Origin: Viscum album
Taxonomy: Eukaryota > Streptophyta > Magnoliopsida > Santalales > Viscaceae
Reading direction: 5' to 3'
Length of the DNA: 64,000 nt
Assembly: GCA_963277665.1 (NCBI GenBank)
Contig: OY728125.1
Location: forward strand, 1,709,790,889-1,709,854,888
In this document: piece by piece, positions 25,771 to 38,770 of the stretch
Layout: each line of letters begins with the position of its first letter
How positions within the stretch are numbered: position 1 is the first letter of the stretch
The notes under the pieces: model-generated
Seen by the model: only the letters and a program-made list of their open reading frames with translations
What the model was told of the DNA's origin: nothing
The model's database searches: none
Program-made: the position numbers and the translations under genes

Positions 25771-26819
25771 AAGATGATAGATTCGCCAATATATGATGAA
25801 TGTTACATTGATAAATGAGACATGTGTACCAAATACAATATAATTTACCATTGATATCTCAATGATCACTTTTAGTTATATTATTATGGGTATTATTCAT
25901 ATTAGTCATGACAATGCATGGTCATGTACCTTACGTACCATGGGATTGTAATTCAACCATATGTATTTTTACTAACATTTAATATATATTTTAGGTTATG
26001 TTCTCTATTAATTTGAATGATATTTCATTTTCAGTCTAACAGACTAGATCGACTTGTAAATATCACAAAAACACTGGAGGAAGAATTTATTAGGCATGAT
26101 ATACTACACCTAGATACAGTGGATATCAAAGATCCTCTCTATTTATTACATGAGGGGTTCAATGTTGAGGATCCAGAGTTCATATTGATCTAGATTCTCT
26201 GGTTGGGAACATGGGGATGATAATGTGATCTTTGAGGATGATGTGCTTCTACCACAACGTTCAAATATAGGATAGAGAGAGGGACATAGGAGAAGGTAAA
26301 GATAGAAATGCTTGAGAGTGGCTGTAATGGATGTTGTTGAATTATAGAGAGAGAATCTTTCACAGCATGCAAAGGATCTTACACAATCGAGAGAAATTTA
26401 TGTGCCACATATTTCTACTGATATGTATGATATAACATCTCCATCATATCTGGTTTTGACAGACTCAGACTGTGATATAGTAACACAACTAGTGGTGGAC
26501 TCAGAAGGACCTTCCACTAACAATGACTTATTTTATATCACACATCCAACATATTTAGGAGATCAATGTCCATATAGATCCAAAAAAGATTTTGGAAAGT
26601 CCACCACATATGATTTTGTTCTCTCTTCCAAGTATTATCTTTAGTAGTCCTCTACATAGCATCATGAGGATGTTCCCATAGCACAACATGTGGAGAATCC
26701 CGCTCCTATATCCATGAAAAGGGAGTGAAAAAGACATCATATGTGGGGTTGGTGTGAGGTTTATATGTCATGTTGTTATACTAAATGGATTTGTGACCAA
26801 CACCATTAAAGGCGGCATG
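25771..26819 (+). pseudogene. Probable C-terminal tail of the PMD gene or right part of the MULE
   Basis: The sequence stays richer in codon-like structure than the satellite that follows, with partial open frames at 26402-26644 (+) and others on minus. The Asp/Ser/Thr-rich plus frame resembles the low-complexity tails that follow PMD domains, but no conserved motif is seen. It ends where the 702-bp satellite begins near 26820. No terminal inverted repeat of the MULE was identified. Confidence 0.3.
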
Positions 26820-29150
26820 AGTGGGGATTCCTCTATCCTTGGGAATATCACACCATTGGAGGTGGTAAGAGAAACAATCAGATGTAGAGTTTGTTATTGT
26901 AAATCTACATGTATATATACATGGGTGTGTGGATTTGGGAGGAGGTATTTTATATAAGATAGATAAATTTTAAATTTATACAAACATGATTTTCCTTTAA
27001 TGTTTTATATCTTTTTCATGGAATAAAAAACTCTCATTTTCTGCCAAAAAATAATTTCTCATCCCACTATAAAATATAATAAACAACTTTAACCTACTAA
27101 ATTTTTTTCAAATAATTTTATTTATGGTCCTCATATGTGTCTATATTTTATGAAAAAACTATTTTAACTTTTTCTAACATATTTATTCATTCCATGTTAA
27201 TAAATTCATGAAATTAAAAATTTAATAAAGATATCAAAAATTAGTTTTGTTACAAATATACTCAATAAATTTTCATAAATAAAAATGTTTTGGTTGAACC
27301 AAAATCATAAAATCAATTAAGAATTTTTTATTTGTAATTTTTTTTATTTTATTGTTAAAATTAAAATAATTATTTTCATCAAAATCTTATAAAATCATCT
27401 TATAGTTCCCAGACATCCTTTATATTCTCTTTACACTTCACCGACTATCCATAGCTTCCTAAAAAAAATTTGATGGTTTGTGAGGGGTTGTAAATTGTAG
27501 GGAACTATAGAGATTCCTCTATCATTAGGTGAATAATGCCATCCTTTGTGTTATGGGAAACAATTACATCCAATAGTCAATGATTTATCAGTTTGTTATT
27601 ATAGGGTAACCCATCATATATATATATATATATATGGGAAAATGCACGTGGGAGGGGGTATTTTTTTATGATGTGTCAAATTTAATATTCCCACTGAGAA
27701 GTGTTTTTTATATTCTTTTATCTTTTTCATTGAAATAATAATCCTATTTTTGTGCTGGAATAAAACTTTTCATCCTATTATTAATTATATCAAACAAATT
27801 TTGGCCTATCATATTTTCTTTTAATAATTTTGTTATTGGAACTCATATATGGCTATATTTTTATAAGGATTTAATTTTCATTTTATAAATATATTTATTC
27901 AATTCAAGTATAAAAATTTATTCCATAAAATTATTAATTAGGATGTCTAAAGTTGGATTGTTTAAAAATATCTTCTATACATGATCACAAATCATAATAT
28001 TCTAGTTAAACCAAAAGAAAGAAATAATTTAAAACTATTTATATTTTTTTAAATGAAATTTCTCACTATTAAAATAAAAATAATTTTTTTTAAAAAATAT
28101 CAAAAATAATTGTGGTTCCCAGGATTCCTTGACATTCTCTTTTCACTTCATCAAGAATTCATGGCAACCTAAAGAAGATATGGAAGTTTTTATAGTATCA
28201 TCTACGGTCAAGAACTATAGGGATTCCTCTTTCACCAAGTGAAAATCACCATTGAAGTTTGTTGGAGAAACTATTTCATATAAGATTCAAGATGTTGTCC
28301 ATGTTATTATTAGTGTAACTCTACAAAAAAATAGATGTCAGCACATGAACATGGGGAGGGGTGTTTTTTACGATATGATTAAATTTTTCTTATGAAAATT
28401 ATGTCTTTCCATTTATTTTATATATCTCTTTCAAGCAAATAACAAACCCCATTTTATAATATAACAAAAAATATCCAATTATTAATTATCTCAAAAAACT
28501 CCATCCTATAAAATTTTATTTTAAGAATATATTTCTGGGTTCACATAGATTTCAAAATTCTTATAAAATTTTCATTATAAATTTTCCTATATATTTTTTC
28601 AATTCATGTTTGATGATTTATTTAATAAAAAATTAAAAAATATGTATGAAATCTATTTTTTTTACAAACATTTTCTATACATGATCATAAATAATATCAT
28701 TCTAGTTAAGCCAAAAACATGAAATCATTTAATGATTTTTGTATTTTTAAAAAATTATATTTTTCTATATTAAACTAAAATTTATTATTTTTATAAAAAT
28801 AACCAAAATTTGTATTCTAGTTCTAAGGCTTCCTTAACATTCAATTTTTCATTCATTGAGCATTCATGACTCTCTAAAGGCGATTTCATGGGTTTTTTGG
28901 TTTCATCTGTAGAACAACTCTACGAGGATTCCTCTATCGCTAAGAGAACGACACTATTATATGTTATAGGATAAACCATCACTTGAAAGATTCAATAAGT
29001 TATTTGTGTTGTTTTTTTGGTAAATACACACACACACACATCACACACACACACAGATATATATATATATATCTGTGTGTGTGTCTGTGTGGGGGGGCAT
29101 GTTCATGTGGGGTTGTGTTCTATGTAAGATATAATAAAAAAATGTGGACT
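26820..29150 (+). repeat. 702-bp satellite, block A (about 3.3 units)
   Basis: Units are marked by the anchor GTTCCCAGGATTCCTT-like at 27408, 28108 and 28817, giving spacings of 700 and 709 bp. Each unit then shows a 'GGGATTCCTCTATCACC' block about 110 bp on, a 'GGTAGGAGAAACC' block, an AT or CA/TA microsatellite, and a 'GGGGTGTTTTTTATAAGATATGATTAA' type block. Units are strongly diverged from each other, mainly by substitutions and small indels. The same repeat continues in blocks B and C. Short open frames inside (26754-26957, 28983-29174) follow the repeat and are not genes. Confidence 0.85.
29045..29084. repeat. Perfect 40-bp CA/TA/TG palindrome
   Basis: The (AC)n run, AG, (AT)8, CT and (GT)n run form a 40-bp perfect inverted repeat centred at 29064/29065. 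It lies where other satellite units carry a plain (TA)n run (27618, 46985, 47685), so it looks like a microsatellite expansion inside the unit. Confidence 0.85.
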
Positions 29151-30329
29151 TATACAATAAGTTTTTACCACTAATTACAGTTTAAACCACCACTATATTT
29201 TTTGAATCATTCATTACATCCACCATTTAATTCATGGACGAAAATCATTTAATTATTGTTTTTATTGTTTAGAGGTGGTTATTTTTTGTGTCATTTTAAT
29301 GTACTTAGCGATGGTTATATATTCATTTGGAAGTATTCATTTTGGGAAAAAATGGAGTAAATTAACATAACTATTGATATATATATATATATATATATTA
29401 ATTATATTTTTTCTTCCTGGAGTAAAAATATAACTGTGAGCACCATAACCACATCTAAATGAACTAGTAGTGGTTATATTTTGCAATAATTATTATAAAT
29501 TACTCCTAAACATATCAAATAATTTTCTGAAAAACAATATTTAATAAAAAATAATATGCATATAAAAAACATACTCATATTATGTACTAAACCATACATA
29601 TTTAATAAACGCATCCTATATCAGTATATTTGTATATCCACATATCCATGTAAATCAATAAAAATCGGTTTTCATCAAAAATAAAAGTAAGCATATATAT
29701 ATATATAATATTTCAAACATCCAACAACTCATGAAAAATATATCCATCCAAAAATCTCTATAATCATCTAACTACTTGTGTAGCTAGTTTCTAGATATAG
29801 AAAACTAACCATATCATGTTATCAACTGGAATAAAAAAAGTTAGAAATTAGAACTGAACATAATAAATAATAATTTTAGTATAATCATTGATAAAATGTA
29901 ACCAAAAAAAACTATAAGACCTCATGACTAAATTATAAAGATCATCATGGATTAGAATGGTTAGTCTCCTACCTATCACGACATCTATCACCAATAATAC
30001 AAACTAGAACACTTAAGACAAATAAATTAAAACAAAGTATACATATAATATATTCATAATTTCCTAAAAATGAATTGTTATTCTTGTAATCAAACTGATT
30101 TAGTTAATATTAGTATTAAAAATATAATATGTTTTTCCTAGTACTTTGAAAACATAAACATACCAATTTATATTTTTATTCAACACTTGGAACTCAAAAA
30201 GGAAATAATTAAAATAATTTAATCAATTTTTAAACTGGCATACAGTGTACTTGAAATTACTCGATAATTTTTTTTAATGAATTTTATATGGAAACATTTA
30301 CTATATTTCAAAAACAATTCATCAATGTT
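29151..30329. other. Unassigned insert in the satellite
   Basis: The 702-bp satellite stops near 29150. This AT-rich stretch has a (TA)n run near 29375-29397 and recurring 'GTGGTTAT' or 'ACCAC' words, but no gene or element ends that I can fix. It joins directly onto the 343-bp satellite. Confidence 0.4.
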
Positions 30330-32130
30330 TGTCTCAAGATTTCATGTCAATCTGAAGTCATTTGATATGGTTTTGACCAGTAAACACATGTTTTGTGTTT
30401 TAAAATGCTAAAATTATATTTCAATTTGTCACAGAAAAAAATAATTTAGAATGATGCCAATTCATTTTTTATATTTTAAAAAATAAATTTAAGACTATTT
30501 TCTTACTATTTTGTTATCATTTGATGTCACTTTCTTGTTTTTGACCAGTTGACACAAGTTTGAAATGACTTTAATATCTTTTGGAACAACTTATTGAGTA
30601 ATTATGACCACAAAATGATTGAGGATGATCTTTTTTCTATTTTTATACACAAACAATTATTCTTCCATAGTTCTCTGATGATTTTACATCAATGTACAAT
30701 CATTTTCAATGGTTTTTTTAGTTACCTACATGCTTAAGTGTTTTAAAATCCACAAAATGTGTTTACTTGTATTCCGAGAAAACCATAACTCAAATTATTG
30801 TAGTGTAAGTTACTACATTAAAATATTTAATATAATATCATTATTATATTATTTCAAGGAAATCTGATGCATTTTTATTAGTTTTCACTCCCAAACACAT
30901 GTCTTTAAAGACGTTGATGTCATTTAATACTACTTTTTGTGACATTCTTAGCACATCACACATTAGATAGAGACTATTTCTTTTTTCACGCATAAAATAT
31001 AATTAAACCATAGTTTATCCATGTATTCACATCAATATTAGGTTCTTATTTATATTTTGGACCGTTACATGCACATTTCAGAGTTTTAAAACCCTAAAAA
31101 TGCATTTAATAGCATCCCGAGAAAACTGTAAACTGGGTTGACATGGTGCCAGTTCCTACATTTAAAAAATCAGTCAATGATAGTTTTACTGTGATATCAT
31201 TCCCATAAAAAAATTCTTCTATTTTTTGACTCCTCGAAATAATTTTTAAATGCTTTTTATAGATTATAAAATTGACTGTAAAATTGTTTGGAGCACACCG
31301 CATGTCGAATAGACATGTAGTCTACTTGTACACATAAGAAATAAGTTAAAAATATTTTCCCCACTATTTCACATCAATATGATAGTTTTCATATGGTTTT
31401 AACCATTATATTCACAATTAAATGTTTTAAAACACTAAAAATGCATATATAGGAATCCAAAAATAAATTGTAACTCAGATTGATGTGGTGTTAGTTCCTA
31501 TATTTCAAAAATAAATTGATAGTAATTTTCAAATTATTTCAAATACATCTAATGTTTTTTTCATTCTTTTAATCCCCCGATGAATATTTTTAAATAATTT
31601 GATATATTTGAAACCTTATTATTGATTCATTAGAAGCACACCACTAGTTGGATAGATGTGTTATGTACTTTTACACATCAAAAATAATTAAAACAACATT
31701 TTCCCTTATATTCATGTCAATGAATTGTCATTTTCCTATGATTTAATTCCCATATAGAAACATTGATGTGGTTTTGACCCTATAAAACACATTTTTAAAG
31801 ACTTTGATATTTATAAAATAGCTGATTGAATCATTTAGACCACACCACACATCAGATGTATGTGTTTTCTAGACATAAGCATATACAATAATTCAACCAT
31901 AGTTTTTCCATGATTTCACACCAATATGAGATCATTTTATCTAGTTTTAATTTTTATATACTTACTTTGGTGTTTTAAAACTCTAAAAATTCATTTACAG
32001 ACTCCCAAGAAAACTGAAACTCATATTTACATGGTAAAAATTCATACATTTCAAAATTAAATCAAGGATCATTGTACAATTATTTCATGTCCATCAGATT
32101 TATGAGCTTCAATATCCTAAAGACCGAATT
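30330..32130 (+). repeat. 343-bp satellite (about five units)
   Basis: The anchor GTTTTAAAA-CTAAAAATGCAT recurs at 30397, 30740, 31083, 31424 and 31972, giving spacings of 343, 343, 341 and 548 bp; the last is one unit plus a 205-bp partial one. Within each unit the same order is seen: 'TTTTGACCAGTTGACAC', the anchor, 'CCGAGAAAACTGTAACTC', 'GATGTGGTGCCAGTTCCTACATTT', and a 'GCACACCACACATCGGATAG'-type block. The unit is unrelated to the 702-bp repeat around it. The minus open frame 31106-31303 is a by-product of the repeat. Confidence 0.85.
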
Positions 32131-32559
32131 GACCTTCTTTCCCCACACCGTACAAGTCTCTCTATTTTAATTTTAAAAACCCACTCAATCTCTTAGGAAT
32201 TTAATTATCTATATTTTATTCAATCTTCTCTAGTGAATAGAAGATAAATTGATAATGCTCTCAATGATCACCAATATGGATCATGTGAGAGAGTTTGATA
32301 AAAGTGAAATTTAATAAATCTTTCATTATACCCCTATTAGTGCTAACCCGCTTGTATTTGAATAAGAAAACTAAAAATTAACCACTATTGTTTACTTCGA
32401 TTACAAAAATCTTCTCTACATATTATACTACCTCTATAAGTGTAAATACTACACTATTTTTGAGTCTTCTAGCATTCTTCATGATAAATTAAATTAAACA
32501 TGAGGTTATGAATATTTTAGGTGTCGAATCTCCTAGCCTTCCATAGAGAACCTCAAGAA
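32131..32559. other. Unassigned right flank of the 343-bp array
   Basis: No gene and no match to either satellite by eye. Together with 29151-30329 it frames the 343-bp array inside the larger 702-bp array. Confidence 0.35.
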
Positions 32560-33626
32560 AAAAATATCAAACTATTTCTTATATAAAAACTAAATCAATA
32601 AAAAAAACCAGATGTTCAAAATATGTTTTTTACAAATATCCTATATAAATGATCATAATTAATAATTTTCAAGGTGATTTAAAACCATGAAATCATCAAA
32701 ATATTTTTTTATTTGTAAAAATAGTATATTTTTTCAATCCAGATGAAAAATATTCTTTATCCAAAATTATTCTTATAGTTCCCTAGCTTCTAGACTTTAT
32801 CTTTTCCCTTAACCATGTTTTAAAGGGATATTAGAGGATATTTGATGGTTTTTTAGTATCATCTATAGTAGGGAAATATGGTATTCCTCTATCACCAGGT
32901 GAGTAGAACTAATGGTGGTGGTAGGGGAAACCATCCTCTGTTGTAGTTGAGAAGTTATCTTTGTTGTTGATAGGTTTACATAACATATATATTTCTATAA
33001 GCATTGGGAAGTGGTAGGGTCTTTTGTGTAAGATATGATTAAATTTAACTTGACAAAAATATGTATTTCCAATTATGTTGTATATAATTTTCATGGAAAT
33101 AATAATAATCACTATGTGTGGGAATAATCTTTTTTCCATCTCACTATTAATTATATCAGAATAATTAAGCCAATCAAATTTTCTTCTAATAATTATTTTC
33201 TTATTTCTTATTTTTTAGTATATTTTTATTAAAATTTCATATTCAATTTTCAACATATTTACTCATTTCTTGTATAATGATTTATTCAATATAAAAATTA
33301 ACAAGTAAAACAAAATCAAAATGTTTAAAAATATATTCTATATAAGATAACAAATCATAATGTTCTAACTGAACCAAAATCATGAAATCAGTTAACACTT
33401 TTTTTAAATTTCCAAATGCTATTTTTTAATATTGAAATAAAAATAATTATTTTTATAAAAATCATAATAGTTCAACATGCATCTCCCAAGATTCCTTCAA
33501 ATTATCTTTTACCTTAAACAACTATTCACGACTACCTAAAAGATATTTGATTGTTTGTATAATGTCATTTATAGTTAGGTTCTATGGGGATTCCTCAATT
33601 GCCAAGAGAATAGATCAATTAAAGTA
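32560..33626 (+). repeat. 702-bp satellite, block B
   Basis: Anchors at 32781 and 33484 (703 bp apart) with the same internal order as block A. It is cut at 33626, 142 bp after an anchor, by the start of the minus-strand Tekay-family element. The minus open frame 32909-33139 is not a gene. Confidence 0.85.
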
Positions 33627-36514
33627 TGCGTGCAGAAACCTAGGATTAATATGCATAGATATTACATATTTTTAGATGAATATTCAAAACATTACATGAA
33701 CACAATCATGAAGAATGTAATAGTATAATTTTTTAAGACTATGCACACTGTATTTTAAATTGGTAAAAGATATTCAACATCTCCAATAAATATCTTCCAT
33801 TTTAGTACTTTTCCCAAAAATACCCTATTTAAAACATTTCTTCATAAGCTGGGGAATGGAAACATAAGAAAGGATGATCTTAGATTCTTAGTAAGGGTAA
33901 ACAAGGGAGATACATAATTATAACATAACCATAATGGTATTAGAAAATGAGAAAAATATTTTTAACCATACCCTACCAAATATCGCAATCATGATTCATG
34001 AAATAAATATTGTAAGTTCATAAGACATGAATCATTAGGAAATTAAAGAACACCAGTGAAGGGAAAATGACAATTGAATAAGATAATAAATTATGGAATA
34101 CACATAAGCATATAAAATCTTATTTGTGGTTTTCAAGTCAGACTACTATAGTCATCATAGTGGAATGGGTTTAATCCTTAAGCCATCCTAGTTGTCAAGG
34201 CTCACTCCAAAGAACATCATAGTGTAAAAATTCCCTTACTAAACTAGGTTCAATCCTCATTCCAATTCGTTATATCTTATGAGATATAAACACTTACCCA
34301 ATGCATTTAAGGGAGATATAGGTCCCCCTATCACAAAATGAAAATCATACATATGTGTTCTTCAATGTGATAAAACATTCATCAAATCATAACCCAAGAA
34401 ATGAAATTTTATACATAAACATTTCATCATATCATAACATATATAAATGGGACAAGTTTTAGAATCAACTCATCATTTAATCATATAATAAATAGTTCAA
34501 AGAAGTGGGATTCATAAGAGTTATATCATTTTATAACCCATAGGAGGGAAATGTGTTGCAAAAAAATCACATCACCATGAAAATAAACAATTCATGGAAT
34601 GAAGAAAATGGTATCATTGGATCATATCTCCAATAAAGAATACGTATCAAAAAATGATGGCATCTTTGATGGAGAGTGATTTATAATAAAAATAACATAA
34701 AATGTTTCATGAAGAAAATAACCTTTCCTTTAAAACTACATTTTAAAACTATACTTTTTAAAATATTTTTGGAAATCCTTTTCATTAAAAATTAACATAA
34801 AAACATATAAAGGATTCTTTACTATAGTATAAACATTTCCTAAAGAAAATACGCTTCCAACATTGAAAAAAAAATTAAAACATTTTAAAAATCATTTTAT
34901 TTGAAAATAACCTTGAATACATATATATTAATATTCAATTTAAATAATAGTCATAAATGAGATAATTTTGTTTCATGTTTTACATGTTGAAACAAAGATC
35001 CTTTTAAATTTTTAGTTAATATCCAAACGAGAACAGTTTTGAAATGACATTAAGATTCATTTCAAATCCTTTTGTAAGACAATCAAAACTAGGTAAAATT
35101 TAATTAAAAAAAGTTTTTAATATTGTTAAAAAAGTATTTTGAAATATTTTTAGAAAAAAAAATTTTATAAGAAAAATGAATTTTCGACTCAAGAGAGAAA
35201 TAAAGAATTTTTTTGGCTAAAAACATTATTTTAAACTCATGAGTACATAAAGAGTTTAAAATAAAAAGGAAAACATTTATTATCTTGAAATAAAAATATA
35301 AGGACAAAATTAATAATATTATTAAGGGATATATCATAAATTTTCATTATTATAAGCATAATAATAAACAACCCCAATAAACAATGATATTGTGAAATGA
35401 AACTCTCTGAACATTGGTAACTTCCAATAATTTTCCCCATGAAAGAATAAAATTAAATGAAACATAAATTTTAATGAGAATAAATTAATTCATTGTATTA
35501 AATGTCAATGTTTCTATATATACAATTCATAAAATAATATAGGTTCATTACATAACATATGTCTCAAAAGATGCAAATTGAGACAAAACTCTCTAACCAC
35601 ATTGGTATCTTTTGAATCATGAAACCCAATGAAAGGTGGATAAAAAAATTGATATCTAAATCCCAATAATTACTAGTATAATATTAATAAAATAATTTCA
35701 TGGGATTTATATGCACCACATGAAATAATTAGGTGGTGAATATGTCATGTGTCTCATGGAAGTAAAAAGTGAGACCTAAATCCCTTAACACTTTTGTAAT
35801 CATTTGAATAATAATCCCCAATTAATCATAACATCAAATGAAAAATTAAGTGTCATAAAAATGATTTTATTAATGATATAAATTTAAAAATGGGTAGTAT
35901 ATACACCATAAAAAATAAAAAAGTGGTGAATCTATATGTCTTTCATAAATAAAAGAGAGAGACTAGAAATCCTTTGCCTTAAGTATTGTCCTGTTTCATA
36001 CCCATTTGATCCTCTTATATAACAAAATTTTAGTTTAATATAAATATATTAGTGAACTATACTTATATATATTATACCATGTGTTATTTAATTATTATTA
36101 TTTATTAAATTTTTATTACCAATTCCTTGTTAAAATCTTGTTTTATGTAATAACTGCTTTGTTTTTCATATATGTTTTAATTTTTTATTTTGGGTCCTCT
36201 TACAGTGATCATGGTTCTATAATATATTGAATAAGAATTATAAAATAATAATCATATTAATACATCAATTATACTTTTAATACCAATAATTAAAGATGGT
36301 TTTGGTAAATAAAGTATGTTACGATCATGGGGATGTTATGTTGTATGTACACATGAGTAGCGTTTCCATTTTTCAACGATCGTTTTGGAAATGAGGTAAG
36401 TAATATTTTAACATTGTAAAATGATAATTTAATCACAAATAAAATATTATTAATAAAATATACATATACATATCATCCATTTTGTGTAGTGAATAAAGGA
36501 CAGAGTCACTTTGC

Positions 36515-36550
36515 TTTGTGAAAGCGGTAGTCCACATGTACATGAACGAC
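36515..36550 (-). promoter_or_regulatory. LTR stem-loop, 3' LTR
   Basis: The minus strand reads CATGTGGACTACCGCTTTCAC: inner stem GTGG/CCGC around an ACTA loop. This is the same element as at 226-255 and 415-444, with changed but still pairing stem bases. Confidence 0.5.
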
Positions 36551-37087
36551 ATTATCATATTTTAGTGAGTGAACATATAAGAAAAAAATTATATATATTT
36601 TTTTATTAATTAAAAATATGTAAATAATATCATTATTATTTCACTGATGTCATATATATTCAATAATTGTATCTTTATTATCTTCCATTTAATCTTTAGT
36701 GAAAAAATTATCACATGACCACACAATGCGGTAATCTGTTGTACACAAAAATAATGATTTCTCAACTCATTTGATGATTTTATAGATGATTTTAGGTAAT
36801 TAAAATAATATTAAAACATAAAATAATATGTAATTTTCTAAGGTTGTTAAATAATATTTTTCTAATAAAGATTTAAGTAGGTGGAGGAAAAAACAAAATA
36901 AAACAATTATTAAAGAATGTTACCTCCTCCTCAGTTAGCCTCCTTAGGTTTGCACCAAAATACTTTCAAGGTTGTATTCATAACTAAAACAACACTTATA
37001 TTATGATTGGAGGTATTTTTTAATTTATTTTGGTAGTTATTTTCAGAAAAATAATTTAAGGTGTGGAGAGGATAGGAGAGGGGGTGG

Positions 37088-37096
37088 CATTTTATA
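37088..37096 (-). promoter_or_regulatory. TATA box, 3' LTR
   Basis: The minus strand reads TATAAAATG within CACTTATAAAATGCC, about 1.26 kb from the LTR start. The same position in the other copies carries TATAAAAGG. It marks the U3 promoter of the element. Confidence 0.65.
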
Positions 37097-38357
37097 AGTG
37101 AGGTGAGTGGAACAGTTGTAATTTTTTTAAAAACAAAAAGGTTTGCCCACGTTTTCCACACTCCAAAAGGAAGAAAAATGGATTATTCTAGAGAATTAAA
37201 CATTATATGGTCTAAATATTTCTATAAGTTATATTTTATACATGTTTTTAGGTCTTTTTAATTCTTACCATTTTAGTTTAATCACCTTATAAACCAATTT
37301 TTACTTTAACCATGCTAAATAATTTTTACAGTTTTCACTATTTATTTTGGTAAAAAATTAAGTTTAAATTATTCGATAATATAAATTATGATGATTCTAA
37401 ATAAATAAACAATTTTTTAAAATTCCATACAAATAATTGGAAATTTTTAATTAGAACTTAATTCAATAGGCGCGATGAGAAAACAAATTTTTCTATGTGA
37501 AATGTTCAAAAGTTTAAAAAGTTTCAATATTAAAATTAAATCATTAAATTATTATAATGAAATAAATTTTATTTATAAATATAATTTAATAAATTTAAAA
37601 TTAAAATCAATTTAAAATATAATTTACCTTTACAAATAATTTAAACGATATGGTAGTTTTCAATTACAATTTAGTATTTTCACTATTCACAAAAAAATGT
37701 ACACTTTTCATAAAATTATAAAAAGTTCACACTATGATTATTTTGAAATAATTATTCCAAAAATAAAATTTATATTCTCAGATAAATTTTTTAAAAGTAT
37801 TAAAAAATAGTTTACAAATAATTATGCAAAAGCTGAAAAAACTGATTTTTATAAAAAATGTTGTTTATAAGCATATTACTGGATTTATTCTTATCTCTTA
37901 TCTAGAGAAAACATAAGATGACTGTTAATTTTTTTAAATATATAATATATATATTTTTATTAAAATAATTCCGCAAAAGTTGTTTTTTTAATTTATTTAT
38001 GCGAAACACATTTGTTTTCAAAAAAACTCTTTTTCATAAAAGATTTCCTTTATTATCAAATAGTTTTTATTTTCATTTATAACTAATTTTCCACTAAATA
38101 ATTATTTTTATACACATTCATAAACCATATATTTTTATAATTTATTTAATCCTATTCATACCCACTATTCCAATGGCTAATAGATAACTATCATTTTAGA
38201 TAATAATATTTTAGTTGTAGGTAATGTTTCGTTTAAACATAGTGTTATGTGAAACACAGTATAAACTTAGTGTTGTGTGTAACATAAGCTAAAAATAGTG
38301 TTGCATGTAATGGAAAATATTAAAAAAAAATATTTCATAAAATATATGGTTGTTACA

Positions 38358-38375
38358 TTCTAACCCCTTAAAAAG
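38358..38375 (-). other. Polypurine tract of the minus Tekay-family element
   Basis: The minus strand reads AAGGGGTTAGAA directly before the LTR start TGTAACA. This fits the well-known 'AAGGGGGGTAGAATGTAACA' junction of Tekay-type elements. Confidence 0.75.
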
Positions 38376-38424
38376 AATAGTTCCCTCAAAATTTGTCACA
38401 TTGGTACCAACAACTGAGGATACT

Positions 38425-38770
38425 AAAACCTCATTTCATCCTCAAGTTCCCTCATAGCTTCCTCGAGTGTGTGATTCAACCACTAAAAGATGACCAGGTA
38501 AGTTTTATGGATTCAGATAACCTTCTCTATTTAATCTATAATCTCTAATTGTTGTTCTTAGTTTGGAATATCATACTCCAATGGTACGACCTGTGAGTTT
38601 ATTAAATGGTACGGATTATACATGTACTTTCTTACGAGAGATACATGGATCACATCGTGAACCTATAAGAGGTTTTTTAGAAGATCTAATTAATAGGATG
38701 TGATCTTGACATGATAAATAATTTTAAATGGACTAATATAACTTAATCTTTTCTTTCCTTTCTATTGAAA
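38425..38770 (-). pseudogene. C-terminal end of a chromovirus polyprotein (integrase/chromodomain)
   Basis: Read on the minus strand, 'VHDVIHVSLVRKY' near 38665-38630 matches the Tekay block 'V-H-N-V-F-H-V-S-M-L-R-K-Y'. It is followed by 'PYHLINSQVVPLEYD', an 'EQQLEIID-IEKVI' stretch and 'WLNHTLEEAMRELEDEMRF' at 38482-38425. The last corresponds to 'W-R-N-H-S-V-E-E-A-T-W-E-L-E-D-E-M-R', the chromodomain-like tail of this lineage. At least three stops interrupt it. This identifies the lineage. Further upstream (38770-38950) weak integrase-like sequence may continue, but protease and reverse transcriptase were not found. Confidence 0.8.

Larger units (their letters stand above)
33627..38357 (-). 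repeat. 3' LTR of the minus Tekay-family element
   Basis: Aligns with 40785-45509 along its length. Examples are 'GAATGGAAACATAA' at 33855 and 41009, 'GTAGCGTTTCCATTTTTCAA' at 36358 and 43520, and the TATA region at 37090 and 44260. Open frames inside (35104-35337, 35237-35440, 36931-37161) carry no domain and fall apart in the other LTR. Confidence 0.85.

Noticed and set aside
28983..29174. Small secreted-looking protein with Thr-His repeats
   Set aside because: It translates the CA/TA/TG microsatellite inside a satellite unit; other units do not keep the frame.
26820..33626. CRISPR-like array
   Set aside because: Units are 702 and 343 bp, diverged along their whole length, in plant nuclear DNA. 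This is satellite DNA, not short repeats with unique spacers.
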